Of a stretch of DNA of 64,000 nucleotides, positions 55,642-64,000 are shown one piece after another. The DNA lies in contig NZ_JARYGY010000002.1 of NCBI RefSeq assembly GCF_029906345.1, positions 339,901 to 403,900 of the forward strand, given 5' to 3'. Position numbers and translations under genes: made by a program. Source of the DNA: Aquimarina mycalae. Lineage in GTDB: Bacteria; Bacteroidota; Bacteroidia; Flavobacteriales; Flavobacteriaceae. The notes under the pieces were generated by a model. The model saw only the letters and a list, made by a program, of their open reading frames with translations, did no database searches and was not told the DNA's origin. Positions within the stretch are counted from its first letter, which is position 1; each line of letters opens with the position of its first letter.

Positions 55642-57150
55642 ATGCAAAAGAACCGTTATAAGAACATTCTATATTTTATTACCATTGTAATAGTAGCTAC
55701 ATTAGGCATACAGGTATATTGGAATTTCAAAAATTATGAAGCAGGAAAACAGCAATTAATTAATGAGGTTCAAATAAGTTTGGATAATGCTGTTGATCAA
55801 TATTACGAAAAACTAGCAAAGGATCAGACCATTGGTTTTGCTTCAAAATCGGGGCATCTAACCCAGTTTATAGGGAGTTCTCAATTTGATAGTATTATTA
55901 AGGATATTGACACCGCTCGTTCTCGATTTAGAAATATTGACTTCATAGATTCTACTCATATTGAAGGTGTTTCTGTGTTTAGAGGTAAGCAAGTGGATGA
56001 TGATATTGATAAATTTCTAAAGACACCTGACATTTGTGATTCTGCAAAAATAGATATTCGTGTTAGCAGTCCTGACTCTGTTCATTTTAAGTATGAAGAA
56101 CATCCTTTACAGGCACTTACTTCTAAGATCGTAATATCAATTAATCAAGAATCAATAGAATTAAAAGAAATAGATAGTCTTTTTCGAAAAGAATTAGGCA
56201 GAAAAAATGTTGCTGTAGATTATGGGATTACCTATACCGATCCTATGAAACAAACTAAGAAGTTAGATTCTCTGATTTCTTTTAAAACTTCATTGTCAAC
56301 AAAATCTAAGTCCTCATACTTACCTCCTAATAGTACGTTAGAATTATTCTTCACTAATACTACCCGTAGTATTCTAAAGAAAAATTTAATCGGGATTTTA
56401 CTATCTTTTCTTTTAGTAGGAGCAGTAATTGGATGTTTATTATATCTTTTAAAAATTATCAATCAACAAAAACATCTTGCTGAGCTAAAAAATGATTTAA
56501 TCAGTAATATCACTCACGAGTTTAAAACACCAATAGCAACAATTAGTGTCGCTCTGGAAGGAATCCAAAACTTCAACACAGAAAATGATCCTGATAAGAC
56601 CAAAAAATATGTAGAGATGTCTTCGAACCAACTTGGAAAGTTAAATACAATGGTCGAAAAAATACTCGAAACAGCAACATTGGATAGTGAAGAATTACAG
56701 TTAAATTTAGAAGAAATAAATCTGGTGCATCTTATAGATGCTATTGCTAAAAAACATCAAGCGAATACTCCCAATAAAGAAATATCATTTGATAGCTCAC
56801 ATGAGAATATTTGGAAAAAAATAGATGTGTTTCATTTTGAAAACGCTATCAATAATATTGTAGATAATGCAATCAAGTATGGTGGAGATACTATTTCTGT
56901 TCATATTAAAAACACCAATCCACATATAATCATTGAGATTCAGGATGATGGTACTTCTTTAACCAAAGCTAATAAAGATAAAATTTTTGAAAAATTTTAT
57001 AGAGTTCCAAAAGGGAATACACACGATGTAAAAGGTTTTGGAATTGGTTTATTTTATACAAAAACTATTATTGAAAAACATCAAGGTGCTATTCAATTAT
57101 TGCTAGATAATCAGAAGACTAACTTTAAAATCACACTACCTAATGGCTGA
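55642..57150 (+). CDS. Membrane sensor histidine kinase
   Basis: A 502-residue kinase: a membrane segment at about 9-29 (ILYFITIVIVATLGIQVYW), a periplasmic sensor of some 220 residues, and a second segment at about 251-272 (LLSFLLVGAVIGCLLYLL). HisKA follows with the phospho-His in SNITHEFKTPIATISVALEG, and HATPase_c (NIVDNAIKYGGD, VKGFGIGLFYTK). The periplasmic domain is not recognised. It overlaps its response regulator by 8 bp. It is divergent from the envelope cluster whose promoter region holds a phased repeat. Confidence 0.95.
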   Translation: MQKNRYKNILYFITIVIVATLGIQVYWNFKNYEAGKQQLINEVQISLDNAVDQYYEKLAKDQTIGFASKSGHLTQFIGSSQFDSIIKDIDTARSRFRNIDFIDSTHIEGVSVFRGKQVDDDIDKFLKTPDICDSAKIDIRVSSPDSVHFKYEEHPLQALTSKIVISINQESIELKEIDSLFRKELGRKNVAVDYGITYTDPMKQTKKLDSLISFKTSLSTKSKSSYLPPNSTLELFFTNTTRSILKKNLIGILLSFLLVGAVIGCLLYLLKIINQQKHLAELKNDLISNITHEFKTPIATISVALEGIQNFNTENDPDKTKKYVEMSSNQLGKLNTMVEKILETATLDSEELQLNLEEINLVHLIDAIAKKHQANTPNKEISFDSSHENIWKKIDVFHFENAINNIVDNAIKYGGDTISVHIKNTNPHIIIEIQDDGTSLTKANKDKIFEKFYRVPKGNTHDVKGFGIGLFYTKTIIEKHQGAIQLLLDNQKTNFKITLPNG

Positions 57151-57823
57151 ACGTATAGAAATAGTACTAGCAGAGGATGAACCTTCTTTAGGTCAAATCA
57201 TTAAAGAAAGTCTAGAAACCAGAAATTTCAAGGTGCATCTTGCTCAAAATGGAGAAGAAGCTTTTGCATTATACCAATCTATACAACCAAAATTATTAGT
57301 ATTAGATGTAATGATGCCAAAAAAAGATGGATTTACATTAGCGAAAGAAATTAGAGTAGAAAATGATACTGTTCCCATCATATTTCTTACTGCAAAATCA
57401 CAAACTCAAGATGTGGTAGAAGGTTTTACGATTGGAGGGAATGATTATCTAAAAAAGCCATTTAGTATGGAAGAATTAATTGTACGAATCAATAATTTGT
57501 TGCATCGTACAAAAATCCAACAAAGTTCTCAAATACTAACTATTGGTAAATATACTTTTGATTTTCCTAAACAGATCCTTACCTATGATCATGAATCACA
57601 TCAACTCACTCACAGAGAAGCACATTTATTATTTCATTTGATAAAAAACAAAAACCAGGTATTGGATCGCTCTATGATTCTTAAAAAGCTATGGGGAGAT
57701 GATGATTTCTTTAATGGTAGAAGTATGGATGTCTTTATCACCAAGCTTCGTAAGAAACTAAAACAAGACGATACCATTCAAATCATAAACGTAAGAGGAT
57801 ATGGTTATAAATTAGTTTGCTAG
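57143..57823 (+). CDS. OmpR-family response regulator
   Basis: A 226-residue protein: receiver (VLAEDEPSLGQII, LLVLDVMMPKKDG with phospho-Asp, YLKKPF) and a C-terminal winged helix (LTHREAHLLFHLI, KLWGDDDFFNGRSMDVFITK, IINVRGYGYKLVC). It overlaps the kinase gene, so it is the cognate partner. A decayed duplicate of its 3' end lies 400 bp downstream. Its 3' end overlaps the convergent membrane-protein gene by 12 bp. Likely target: the GTTAAC repeats at 55576. Confidence 0.96.
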   Translation: MAERIEIVLAEDEPSLGQIIKESLETRNFKVHLAQNGEEAFALYQSIQPKLLVLDVMMPKKDGFTLAKEIRVENDTVPIIFLTAKSQTQDVVEGFTIGGNDYLKKPFSMEELIVRINNLLHRTKIQQSSQILTIGKYTFDFPKQILTYDHESHQLTHREAHLLFHLIKNKNQVLDRSMILKKLWGDDDFFNGRSMDVFITKLRKKLKQDDTIQIINVRGYGYKLVC

Positions 57824-58117
57824 AAGTTTTAAAATATCTTTTGCGTTTACTGCTATCGCAAGAACAAAAAAAAGAGGTATTATCAAACAAGTCAAAAGAC
57901 CTAAAATCCCTAATACTATATTACCCTTTACAATAGTTTGTATTCCAGAAATGATTCCTAAAACAACACAAAGTATACTTAATAACAAAATAAACATTGA
58001 TAACAGAACCAATACTGCTTCCTCTTCTCTATTATTAGACGATACAAAGGTAAAAGCTACTAGAGATAAGATTGAGAACAGCCCTAATATTATCGATAAG
58101 TATTTTTTATATTTCAA
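57812..58117 (-). CDS. Small hypothetical membrane protein
   Basis: A 101-residue protein with three hydrophobic segments (YLSIILGLFSILSLVAF, AVLVLLSMFILLLSILCVVL, ILGLLTCLIIPLFFVLAIA). No recognised family. It is tail-to-tail with the response regulator, overlapping 12 bp, and lies between it and the decayed copy of its 3' end. Codon use and length make it a plausible gene but not certain. Confidence 0.6.
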   Translation of the reverse strand: MKYKKYLSIILGLFSILSLVAFTFVSSNNREEEAVLVLLSMFILLLSILCVVLGIISGIQTIVKGNIVLGILGLLTCLIIPLFFVLAIAVNAKDILKLLAN

Positions 58118-58223
58118 TGATAAATGATTTAGAATTATAGACAGTTTGCAAATTTATGCTAACTGTATATTTTATCATTACCTTTTAGTAAAATAATACT
58201 CAAGGGTTTATTTCTTCACAATG

Positions 58224-58372
58224 ATGATTCTTAAAAAACTTTTGTAAACTACAATCTGTTTAATGACATAAATATGAGCGTCTTTATCGTCAAACAACGT
58301 AAGAAACCAAGATAAGACGATACCATTCAAATCACGAACATAAGAGAGTATGACTATAAATTAGTTTGTTAA
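58224..58372 (+). pseudogene. Decayed copy of the response-regulator 3' end
   Basis: The segment ATGATTCTTAAAAA, a diverged middle of about the same length, then GTCTTTATC...GACGATACCATTCAAATC...TATAAATTAGTTTG, matches the last 150 bp of the regulator at 57143 (its 57672-57823). In the regulator's frame it reads VFIVKQRKKPR, then a stop, then DDTIQITNIREYDYKLVC. The premature TAA and lack of any N-terminal part show it is not functional. It may be the remnant of a tandem duplication. Confidence 0.8.
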
Positions 58373-58403
58373 AAATGGTCTTATTTTTGTACTTTGCTGG
58401 TTT

Positions 58404-59189
58404 ATGAAAAAGATCATCTTCTTTTTAATAATATTAGGAAGCATCTATTCCGTTTCTGCCCAGCGAAATGTTATAGCAAAAGATACCATTGCATTGGATA
58501 CCAATCGGTTTTTAGGCATTGATACTTTTGGCGCTACTTATTTCGCCAAAGACAATATCTTTTACAAAAAATGGAATAATCAGGAGTGGCAATTCGGTGA
58601 TTTTATTTTAGGACAACTTACCGAAGTTTCTATTCTTAACCCTTTAAAAATTGTGTTATTCTATGAATCTTCTAATACTGTGGTTTTGGTAGATAAATAT
58701 TTATCCGAAATTGATAGGATAAATTTTAATACAATTACAGAGTTTAAAAGTCTATCATTGGTGTCTCCTGCAAATGATAATAGTATTTGGATTTTTGATG
58801 TAAACACGCAACAACTAGAAGTATTCGACACTAATTCTGACAAAACCATTGTAGCATCACAACCTTTGAGTGAACTTGCTACCAGACAACAAAGTAATTT
58901 TAATTATTGTTGGGTACTTAGTGACAATACACTTTCTCAATTTAATATTTATGGAAGCTTACTTAACAGAATTGACAATAATGGATTTATTGATATCAGA
59001 ATTATTAATAACGATCTTTTAATACTAAAAACAGATGGCTTATACTATCGATCTACTGAGACTGAAGAAATAGAAAAAATAAATCTTCCTGAAATTCCTA
59101 TAAAACAGTTTTATGTTACTAATGAAATCCTTTATATTTACCACCAAAGTAAGATTTACAGTTTTGACCTAACACCCCAAAAAAATTAA
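58404..59189 (+). CDS. Hypothetical exported protein, propeller-like
   Basis: A 261-residue protein with a signal peptide (KKIIFFLIILGSIYSVSAQ). The mature part has recurrent short strands (NNSIWIFDVNTQQLEVF, YCWVLSDNTLSQFNIYG, NEILYIYHQSKIYSF) that look like beta-propeller blades. I do not recognise a family name. It lies 6 bp before the deoxynucleoside kinase gene, and that pairing suggests co-transcription without revealing function. Confidence 0.75.
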   Translation: MKKIIFFLIILGSIYSVSAQRNVIAKDTIALDTNRFLGIDTFGATYFAKDNIFYKKWNNQEWQFGDFILGQLTEVSILNPLKIVLFYESSNTVVLVDKYLSEIDRINFNTITEFKSLSLVSPANDNSIWIFDVNTQQLEVFDTNSDKTIVASQPLSELATRQQSNFNYCWVLSDNTLSQFNIYGSLLNRIDNNGFIDIRIINNDLLILKTDGLYYRSTETEEIEKINLPEIPIKQFYVTNEILYIYHQSKIYSFDLTPQKN

Positions 59190-59195
59190 TCAATT

Positions 59196-59810
59196 ATGCA
59201 CGTAGCTATTGCTGGAAATATTGGTGCTGGAAAAACAACACTAACCAAACTATTAGCCAAACATTATCGATGGGAACCACAATTCGAAGATGTTCTGGAG
59301 AATCCATATTTAGAGGATTTTTATAATAAAATGGAGCGTTGGTCTTTTAATCTTCAGATTTATTTCCTTAACAGCCGTTTTAGACAAATTCTGGAGATAC
59401 GTGAGAGTGGAAAAGATATCATACAGGATAGAACGATATATGAAGACGCATATATCTTTGCTCCTAACTTACACGCAATGGGATTGATGACCAATCGTGA
59501 TTTTGAGAATTATAAATCACTTTTTGATCTTATGGAAAGCGTTGTAGAAGGCCCAGATTTACTAATTTATTTACGTAGTAGTATTCCTAATTTGGTAGCA
59601 CAAATTCACAAACGAGGTCGAGAATATGAAAATACGATTAGTATTGATTACTTAAGCCGACTTAATGAACGTTATGAAGCTTGGGCTCATGGATATGATA
59701 AAGGTAATTTGCTTATTGTAGATGTTGATCACCTTAACTTTGTAGATAACCCAGAAGATTTAGGAAGTATTATTAATCGAATTGATGCAGAATTAAACGG
59801 ATTATTCTAA
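59196..59810 (+). CDS. Deoxynucleoside kinase
   Basis: A 204-residue kinase that phosphorylates deoxynucleosides for salvage. The P-loop GNIGAGKTTLTKLLA is at the N terminus, FEDVLENPYLEDFY supplies a substrate-binding Glu, and the DRTIYEDAYIF and LIYLRSS segments are typical of the dCK/dGK family. Which base is preferred (dA/dG or dT) cannot be read. It is followed 23 bp later by a symmetrical terminator. Confidence 0.93.
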   Translation: MHVAIAGNIGAGKTTLTKLLAKHYRWEPQFEDVLENPYLEDFYNKMERWSFNLQIYFLNSRFRQILEIRESGKDIIQDRTIYEDAYIFAPNLHAMGLMTNRDFENYKSLFDLMESVVEGPDLLIYLRSSIPNLVAQIHKRGREYENTISIDYLSRLNERYEAWAHGYDKGNLLIVDVDHLNFVDNPEDLGSIINRIDAELNGLF

Positions 59811-59833
59811 AAAACAAAAACTCAAGATATAAA

Positions 59834-59863
59834 CAAAGGCTTTTCTTAATTGAAAAGCCTTTG
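59834..59863. terminator. Symmetrical intrinsic terminator
   Basis: A 12-bp perfect stem (CAAAGGCTTTTC with GAAAAGCCTTTG, loop TTAATT). On the plus strand it is followed by TCTTTTG; on the minus strand by TTTATATC. It closes the dNK unit and may serve the convergent small gene too. Confidence 0.75.
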
Positions 59864-59934
59864 TCTTTTGCTCTAATAATTTTAAACAACATCTTATAGT
59901 CCAATTATTAAAAAATTAGACTACCCAATAGATG

Positions 59935-60216
59935 TTAGGATTTTTGTTCACCATCAGTTTTGGTTTCTTCAGTATCCTCCTTAACTGCTTTTTCTAAAGA
60001 TTTCTCAGCTTCTTCTCCAACTTCCTTAACTGCTTGCTCTGCATCAGCCTCCATTTTCTCAACTTCTTTCGCAACATCTTCTGCTACATTCTCAGTCTTT
60101 TCTTGTACCTCACTGGTAGTCTCTTCAGTAGTAGTTTCCTTATTTGTATCTCTACAAGAAACAAACGCTACCTGTAAAGTGGCTAAAAACACAAATGTTA
60201 ACATTACTTTTTTCAT
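59935..60216 (-). CDS. Small Glu/Lys-rich lipoprotein
   Basis: A 93-residue protein: lipoprotein-like signal (VMLTFVFLATLQVAFVSC) followed by a low-complexity Glu/Lys/Ala/Thr region (ENVAEDVAKEVEKMEADAEQ), predicted to be helical or disordered. A plus-strand open frame exists over the same stretch but is only its complement. It has no recognised family. It is divergent from the DUF2461 gene. Confidence 0.75.
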   Translation of the reverse strand: MKKVMLTFVFLATLQVAFVSCRDTNKETTTEETTSEVQEKTENVAEDVAKEVEKMEADAEQAVKEVGEEAEKSLEKAVKEDTEETKTDGEQKS

Positions 60217-60323
60217 AATATAAAATTTTAGTTTGTTATTATATCGCTATAACGGTGTTCTAATCTCTCTATTTCTATTACCTTGGTAATGTTTTCACAA
60301 AAAATCTTAATTTTTTTAACAGA

Positions 60324-60980
60324 ATGAATTTCAGTAATTTATTTCAATTTCTTTCAGAATTACAACAGAACAATAACAAAGAATGGATGGATGCTAATCG
60401 CAAATGGTATCATCAGGTTCGTAATTCTTTCATACAATGGTTAGATGAATTAGATACCGAGTTTGCTAAAATCGACCCTAATTATTACCCAACTCCAGGA
60501 AAAAAAGGTATTAATCGCATTAATAACAATTTGCTTTTTCATCCCAATAAACCTGTATATAAGGATCATTTTGCTGCTGGATTAGATCAGCGATCTAAGC
60601 AAGGGGATTTTTATATCCAGATAGGCATTAATGATTGTGAACTGGCTGGCGGTTATTGGAAACCAGACACCAAGCTAATACATAGTATCAGAGAAGCAAT
60701 AGATTATAATGGTGAAGAATTAAATAAGATTATACACAAAAAAAGTTTTCGAAACACATTTGGTGAATTATATGATGATGGTGAATCTTTAAAAAAAGCA
60801 CCTAAGGGATACACAATAGATCACAAGCATATCGATTTATTACGGTATAAAACATTGGCAGTTATTCATCCTCTTACTAAAGAAGAAATTTTACAAGAAG
60901 ACTTTAATGAAAAGGTAATCGAAGTGTATAAAGAAATGCTCCCTTTTAGAAGATATCTAAATGAAGCAGTTACTGTTTAA
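60324..60980 (+). CDS. DUF2461 domain protein
   Basis: A 218-residue cytoplasmic protein. The family start is NLFQFLSELQQNNNKEWMDANRK; KKGINRINNNLLFHPNKPVYKDHF and DFYIQIGINDCELAGGYWKP follow in the DUF2461 (TIGR02453-type) pattern. Role unknown; found throughout Bacteroidota and other phyla. It overlaps the convergent waaA by 11 bp (60970-60980). Confidence 0.92.
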   Translation: MNFSNLFQFLSELQQNNNKEWMDANRKWYHQVRNSFIQWLDELDTEFAKIDPNYYPTPGKKGINRINNNLLFHPNKPVYKDHFAAGLDQRSKQGDFYIQIGINDCELAGGYWKPDTKLIHSIREAIDYNGEELNKIIHKKSFRNTFGELYDDGESLKKAPKGYTIDHKHIDLLRYKTLAVIHPLTKEEILQEDFNEKVIEVYKEMLPFRRYLNEAVTV

Positions 60981-62226
60981 GTGTATCATCTACCTCTTGT
61001 ATCAAATGTTTTAAAATCATATCGGTAGCGCCAGTATTGCTATTGATAAAATGACCTGCAATCATACCTGTCTGCTGCCTAAAATTTTTATTATCTATCA
61101 ACTTATTCATTATCGCAGAAAACTCTGAAGCATTAGAAATCGAAAATAACCCTGCTAACTTCTGTAATTGTCTTGCCTCTCTAAATTTTTCAAAATGCTT
61201 ACCGATAATAATCGGGATCCCAAATGTCGCGGGTTCTAGAATATTATGTAATCCTGATGTTCCCATTGCACCGCCAACATATGCAATATCACCATAACTA
61301 TAGACACGTGATAAATAACCAATGGTATTCATAATAAATACTTGGTGATCTTTCAAACTCTTGCCATCCTTTTCAGAAAAAAGAACCGTCTTTTTTGCTA
61401 TTTTTTGCCTCAACCTATCTACACCTGTATCTTTTATTTCGTGTGGAGCTATAATGAAACATACTTCTTCTGTTGACTGATTCACATAATCTACAAACAC
61501 CTCTTCATCCTCTGACCACGAACTACCAATTACAACACATAGCCTATCATCGATAAATTCTGAAATAAAATCAACTTGATTATTCATTTCGATCTGATGT
61601 GATACTCTATCAAAACGAGTATCGCCACTTACGGATACATTCGTAAAACCTATCTTATCTAATAATTGTTCTGAAATGGTATCCTGAACAAAAAAATGAT
61701 TAACCGTTTTTAAAGCACTCCGCATAAAACCACCATACCATTTAAAAAAAGTTTGATCTTCTCTAAATGACGCTGATATAATAGTGATGGGAACCGCATT
61801 TCTTTGTAATGTCTTTAAGTAATTCGGCCAGAACTCATATTTTACAAAAACTGTAAGTTTTGGTTGTACTAGTGTTACAAAATTATTTGCATTTTTTATG
61901 GTATCTATAGGAAGATATACAATAATGTCTGCAAGTGTACTATTCTTTTTTACCTCATATCCAGATGGAGAGAAAAAAGTAACCAATAATATATAATCAG
62001 GATATTTTTTCTTTAACCCTTCCATTACAGGAACTCCTTGTTCATACTCCCCTAAAGATGCACAATGGAACCATATTACCTGATCATTATCACTAATGTT
62101 TGTTTTTAAAATTTTAAAAACTTCTTTTCTTCCGTCTACAAACAGTTTTAGTTTCGGACTTAACAGTCCAATTGCAGGAAGTAATGCATTAAATATCGAG
62201 ATAAAGAAATTATATAAAAAACCCAA
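60970..62226 (-). CDS. waaA: 3-deoxy-D-manno-octulosonic acid (Kdo) transferase
   Basis: A 418-residue GT30 glycosyltransferase that adds Kdo to lipid A precursor at the inner membrane. An N-terminal anchor (FLYNFFISIFNALLPAIG) precedes the GT-B fold with WFHCASLGEYEQGVPV, KYEFWPNYLKTL and FVGGAMG-like YVGGAMGTSGLHNILEPAT, which is the nucleotide-sugar site. Members usually add one or two Kdo; the number is not predictable. Divergent from the exported hydrolase. Confidence 0.95.
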   Translation of the reverse strand: MGFLYNFFISIFNALLPAIGLLSPKLKLFVDGRKEVFKILKTNISDNDQVIWFHCASLGEYEQGVPVMEGLKKKYPDYILLVTFFSPSGYEVKKNSTLADIIVYLPIDTIKNANNFVTLVQPKLTVFVKYEFWPNYLKTLQRNAVPITIISASFREDQTFFKWYGGFMRSALKTVNHFFVQDTISEQLLDKIGFTNVSVSGDTRFDRVSHQIEMNNQVDFISEFIDDRLCVVIGSSWSEDEEVFVDYVNQSTEEVCFIIAPHEIKDTGVDRLRQKIAKKTVLFSEKDGKSLKDHQVFIMNTIGYLSRVYSYGDIAYVGGAMGTSGLHNILEPATFGIPIIIGKHFEKFREARQLQKLAGLFSISNASEFSAIMNKLIDNKNFRQQTGMIAGHFINSNTGATDMILKHLIQEVDDTLKQ

Positions 62227-62436
62227 AAGAAGTAATGTTTTACGAGTTGCTAAAATACAGTTCTTTCTCTAAAAAAACAGTGAAACATTCATTACAAAAA
62301 AACATAGCTTCAAATTAGCAAAAACTCAGCTTAAATACCATTTTAACAAAAAAACATTTGAATTTTTACATTTTTAACAAAATTAATTCAATAAAATTCT
62401 TAAATTAACACCTAATATCACACAAACTCAAATCTC

Positions 62437-64000
62437 ATGAAATTAAAATTTACTCTAATTGCATTATTTTCCTGTGCAATAGTATGTGCTCAGAATTTTG
62501 CAGAAGTGCAACTCCCTAAACCTGATAAATTAAATCCATTCTTTATTGGTCCACTTCTTAAATCAACGATTCATTATGGTGTTACGCCTCCAAACTACAA
62601 TGGAAAAGTAATTCTGTTTAACCACGGATATATTGATCTTAATCAGACTCAGTTTTTGTTTGACAATTCATTTTATCAAAAAACGTATGATGAAGGATAT
62701 CAGGCTGTATTTGTTGCAACTACGCGAGGTGGTGGGATTTGGATTAATGGAGAGTTGCTTGCAGAATCTATCGATATTATCACCGCAAGATATAACGTTC
62801 CTGATGTATATATTGTAGCGCATAGCAATGGAGGGAAAGCTGCAGAAGCCGCTATGATTCAGTATGGTAAAAAAAATAAGGTCTCTCAGGTTTTTGCTCT
62901 TGGCACTCCATTCTGGGGAACCTATCTGGCCGATATTTCTCAAATGCCATGGTTAAACTGGGCTTGGCGCCTTACAGGACTCAATGAAGGAGCCAGAACC
63001 TCAACCACATATTATTGTAGAGATGTAGTACGTCCATATTTAGATAATAATGCGAATAACGAACCTGAAAAATTCGTGGTATTAGGAGCATCAGGATTCC
63101 TTAATGGATCTAATCTTCTTGCCAGAGCGGCGTTTACAGTTACTGGCGGAATTTTACTTCCCGTTCAAGGTGCTAATGACGGAGTTGCTCCTTATAGAAG
63201 TACGCTAAGACCAGGAGCTGATTATGTCTTCAGAAAAAATGATTTTCGAGCAATTTTTGATCATATCGATGTTAGTTTGGGACAATTTAGCTGGCGATAT
63301 ATAAAACCTTACATTGAAAATCGATCCCAGAAAAGTAATGAAACAATCAAAACTGAAAATCCAGTAAGTTTTACTACCAAAAGTAATTATTACATCATAC
63401 ATTCGGAAAACGAGTATGATCGCATACTACTTGACAAAAACTCGACATTTGCCGTTGCAGAAATCATTCATGAAAACCCAACAGCATCATTTCAAATTTT
63501 TGATCAGGATCTAAAAAAAATAAGTTCGAAAAAAAGCTATGCTGAACAGGAACACAAAACAATTATTCCATTTTCTGAAAATAATATGCACCTAAAAAGT
63601 GAAACACGTTTTGCTGCTTTTATAAAGCAAAATAACGGAATCACAATGTCTTTAGAACATCAGATAAAAAATAACCATCCAGCGCTAAAAGTTGACATTC
63701 ATTCTGATAAAAAACATGCTTCTTTAATAGAAAATACAGAAGTTCGTGGTGTAATTACTAAAACCTCAGCTATAGATGGAACTCCATTGCAAAACGAGCC
63801 CGACATTATTACTTTTAACAATATCAATGGTAGTTTTTATTTTGATACTAAAAACTTGGAAGAAGGTGTTTACAGTTTATTTTTAAATTCTGAAAGTAAA
63901 GGCAACTTCAAAAGAAGTATTATTTCTGGGTTTGTAGTTGGTGATGTTCAAAAAAAACTTGATATCACAAAGGATCAAGATTTAATTAATCATTCTGAAA
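62437..64000 (+). CDS. Secreted alpha/beta hydrolase (lipase/esterase-like), 3' end cut off
   Basis: The first 521 codons, running off the right edge. The ATG at 62437 opens a signal peptide (FTLIALFSCAIVCAQ). A probable triad can be seen: Ser 130 in the nucleophile elbow AHSNGG (Ala instead of the first Gly), Asp 248 in GANDGVAPYRS and His 276 in FDHIDVSLGQ. After residue 300 comes a different, beta-rich part (VSFTTKSNYYIIHSENEYDR) that probably carries extra domains. Substrate unknown. A T9SS C-terminal tag, if any, would be beyond the window. Confidence 0.8.
   Translation, partial: MKLKFTLIALFSCAIVCAQNFAEVQLPKPDKLNPFFIGPLLKSTIHYGVTPPNYNGKVILFNHGYIDLNQTQFLFDNSFYQKTYDEGYQAVFVATTRGGGIWINGELLAESIDIITARYNVPDVYIVAHSNGGKAAEAAMIQYGKKNKVSQVFALGTPFWGTYLADISQMPWLNWAWRLTGLNEGARTSTTYYCRDVVRPYLDNNANNEPEKFVVLGASGFLNGSNLLARAAFTVTGGILLPVQGANDGVAPYRSTLRPGADYVFRKNDFRAIFDHIDVSLGQFSWRYIKPYIENRSQKSNETIKTENPVSFTTKSNYYIIHSENEYDRILLDKNSTFAVAEIIHENPTASFQIFDQDLKKISSKKSYAEQEHKTIIPFSENNMHLKSETRFAAFIKQNNGITMSLEHQIKNNHPALKVDIHSDKKHASLIENTEVRGVITKTSAIDGTPLQNEPDIITFNNINGSFYFDTKNLEEGVYSLFLNSESKGNFKRSIISGFVVGDVQKKLDITKDQDLINHSE

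Noticed and set aside
59960..60223. Ser/Thr-rich open frame opposite the small Glu/Lys-rich lipoprotein
   Set aside because: The Ser/Thr richness is only the complement of the Glu/Lys/Ala codons; the minus-strand frame has a lipoprotein signal and is preferred.
1..64000. Search for CRISPR arrays, tRNAs, rRNAs, phage genes and insertion sequences
   Set aside because: No spaced direct repeats, cloverleaf sequences, integrases or transposases were seen by eye in this window.

Overview
The window is AT-rich chromosomal DNA of a member of the Bacteroidota, almost certainly a marine-type Flavobacteriaceae; Aquimarina or a relative is a guess, not shown. The evidence is gldA (gliding motility), SDR-type threonine dehydrogenase, GLPGLI-family proteins, TAnnTTTG promoter elements, few Shine-Dalgarno sites and a split MetH. 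No phage, IS element, CRISPR array, tRNA or rRNA was seen. The left and right ends cut through genes.

Layout. 1-4.8 kb: two DUF3857/transglutaminase-like exported proteins, dtd and rsgA. 4.9-9.0 kb: a Phe/Tyr operon on the minus strand (pheA, aminotransferase, tyrA, DAHP synthase-chorismate mutase) joined by ATGA overlaps. It is preceded by a Phe-rich 25-codon leader peptide and an intrinsic terminator, a classical attenuator. 9.2-12 kb: threonine-to-glycine degradation (tdh, kbl) divergent from an Lrp-type regulator, then gldA. 13-17.5 kb: a PAS histidine kinase with a receiver protein, a GIN-domain lipoprotein and a PagL-like outer-membrane protein. 17.5-22.5 kb: metF and a two-gene methionine synthase behind a SAM-I riboswitch. 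22.6-32.2 kb: a beta-helix protein, then ferredoxin, ferredoxin reductase, siroheme synthesis, a sulfite reductase with a HEPN-like tail, cysN, cysD, cysH and a DUF2061 protein, together forming assimilatory sulfate reduction. 32.4-38.9 kb: a methionine operon (metY, metX, thrA, osmC, metZ) behind a second SAM-I riboswitch. Divergent from it is metK, whose leader carries a SAM-II-like pseudoknot with an additional hairpin. 40.9-49 kb: accessory genes, namely two tandem paralogous small secreted proteins, a large patatin-like protein, DoxX, DUF302 and lipoproteins, one with DUF5018-like repeats plus leucine-rich repeats. 49-57.8 kb: an envelope cluster (TonB-receptor-like barrel, two GLPGLI proteins around a retropepsin-PDZ protein, and TlpA) divergent from an OmpR-type two-component system. 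The divergent region holds three GTTAAC repeats spaced exactly 10 bp. 57.8-64 kb: a decayed duplicate of the response-regulator 3' end, a deoxynucleoside kinase, a DUF2461 protein, waaA and a cut-off secreted alpha/beta hydrolase.

How it fits together. Sulfate is activated by CysDN, reduced by CysH and then by siroheme sulfite reductase, which the neighbouring ferredoxin and reductase may supply with electrons. The sulfide feeds MetY/MetZ with acetylated homoserine from ThrA/MetX, MetF/MetH methylate homocysteine, and MetK makes SAM. SAM then feeds back through three leader RNAs of apparently two structural classes. The strongest non-coding observations are the pheA attenuator, the SAM-II-like metK leader lying back to back with SAM-I, and the 10-bp-phased repeat operator at the two-component system. 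All were read by eye; no alignment, folding program or database search was run.
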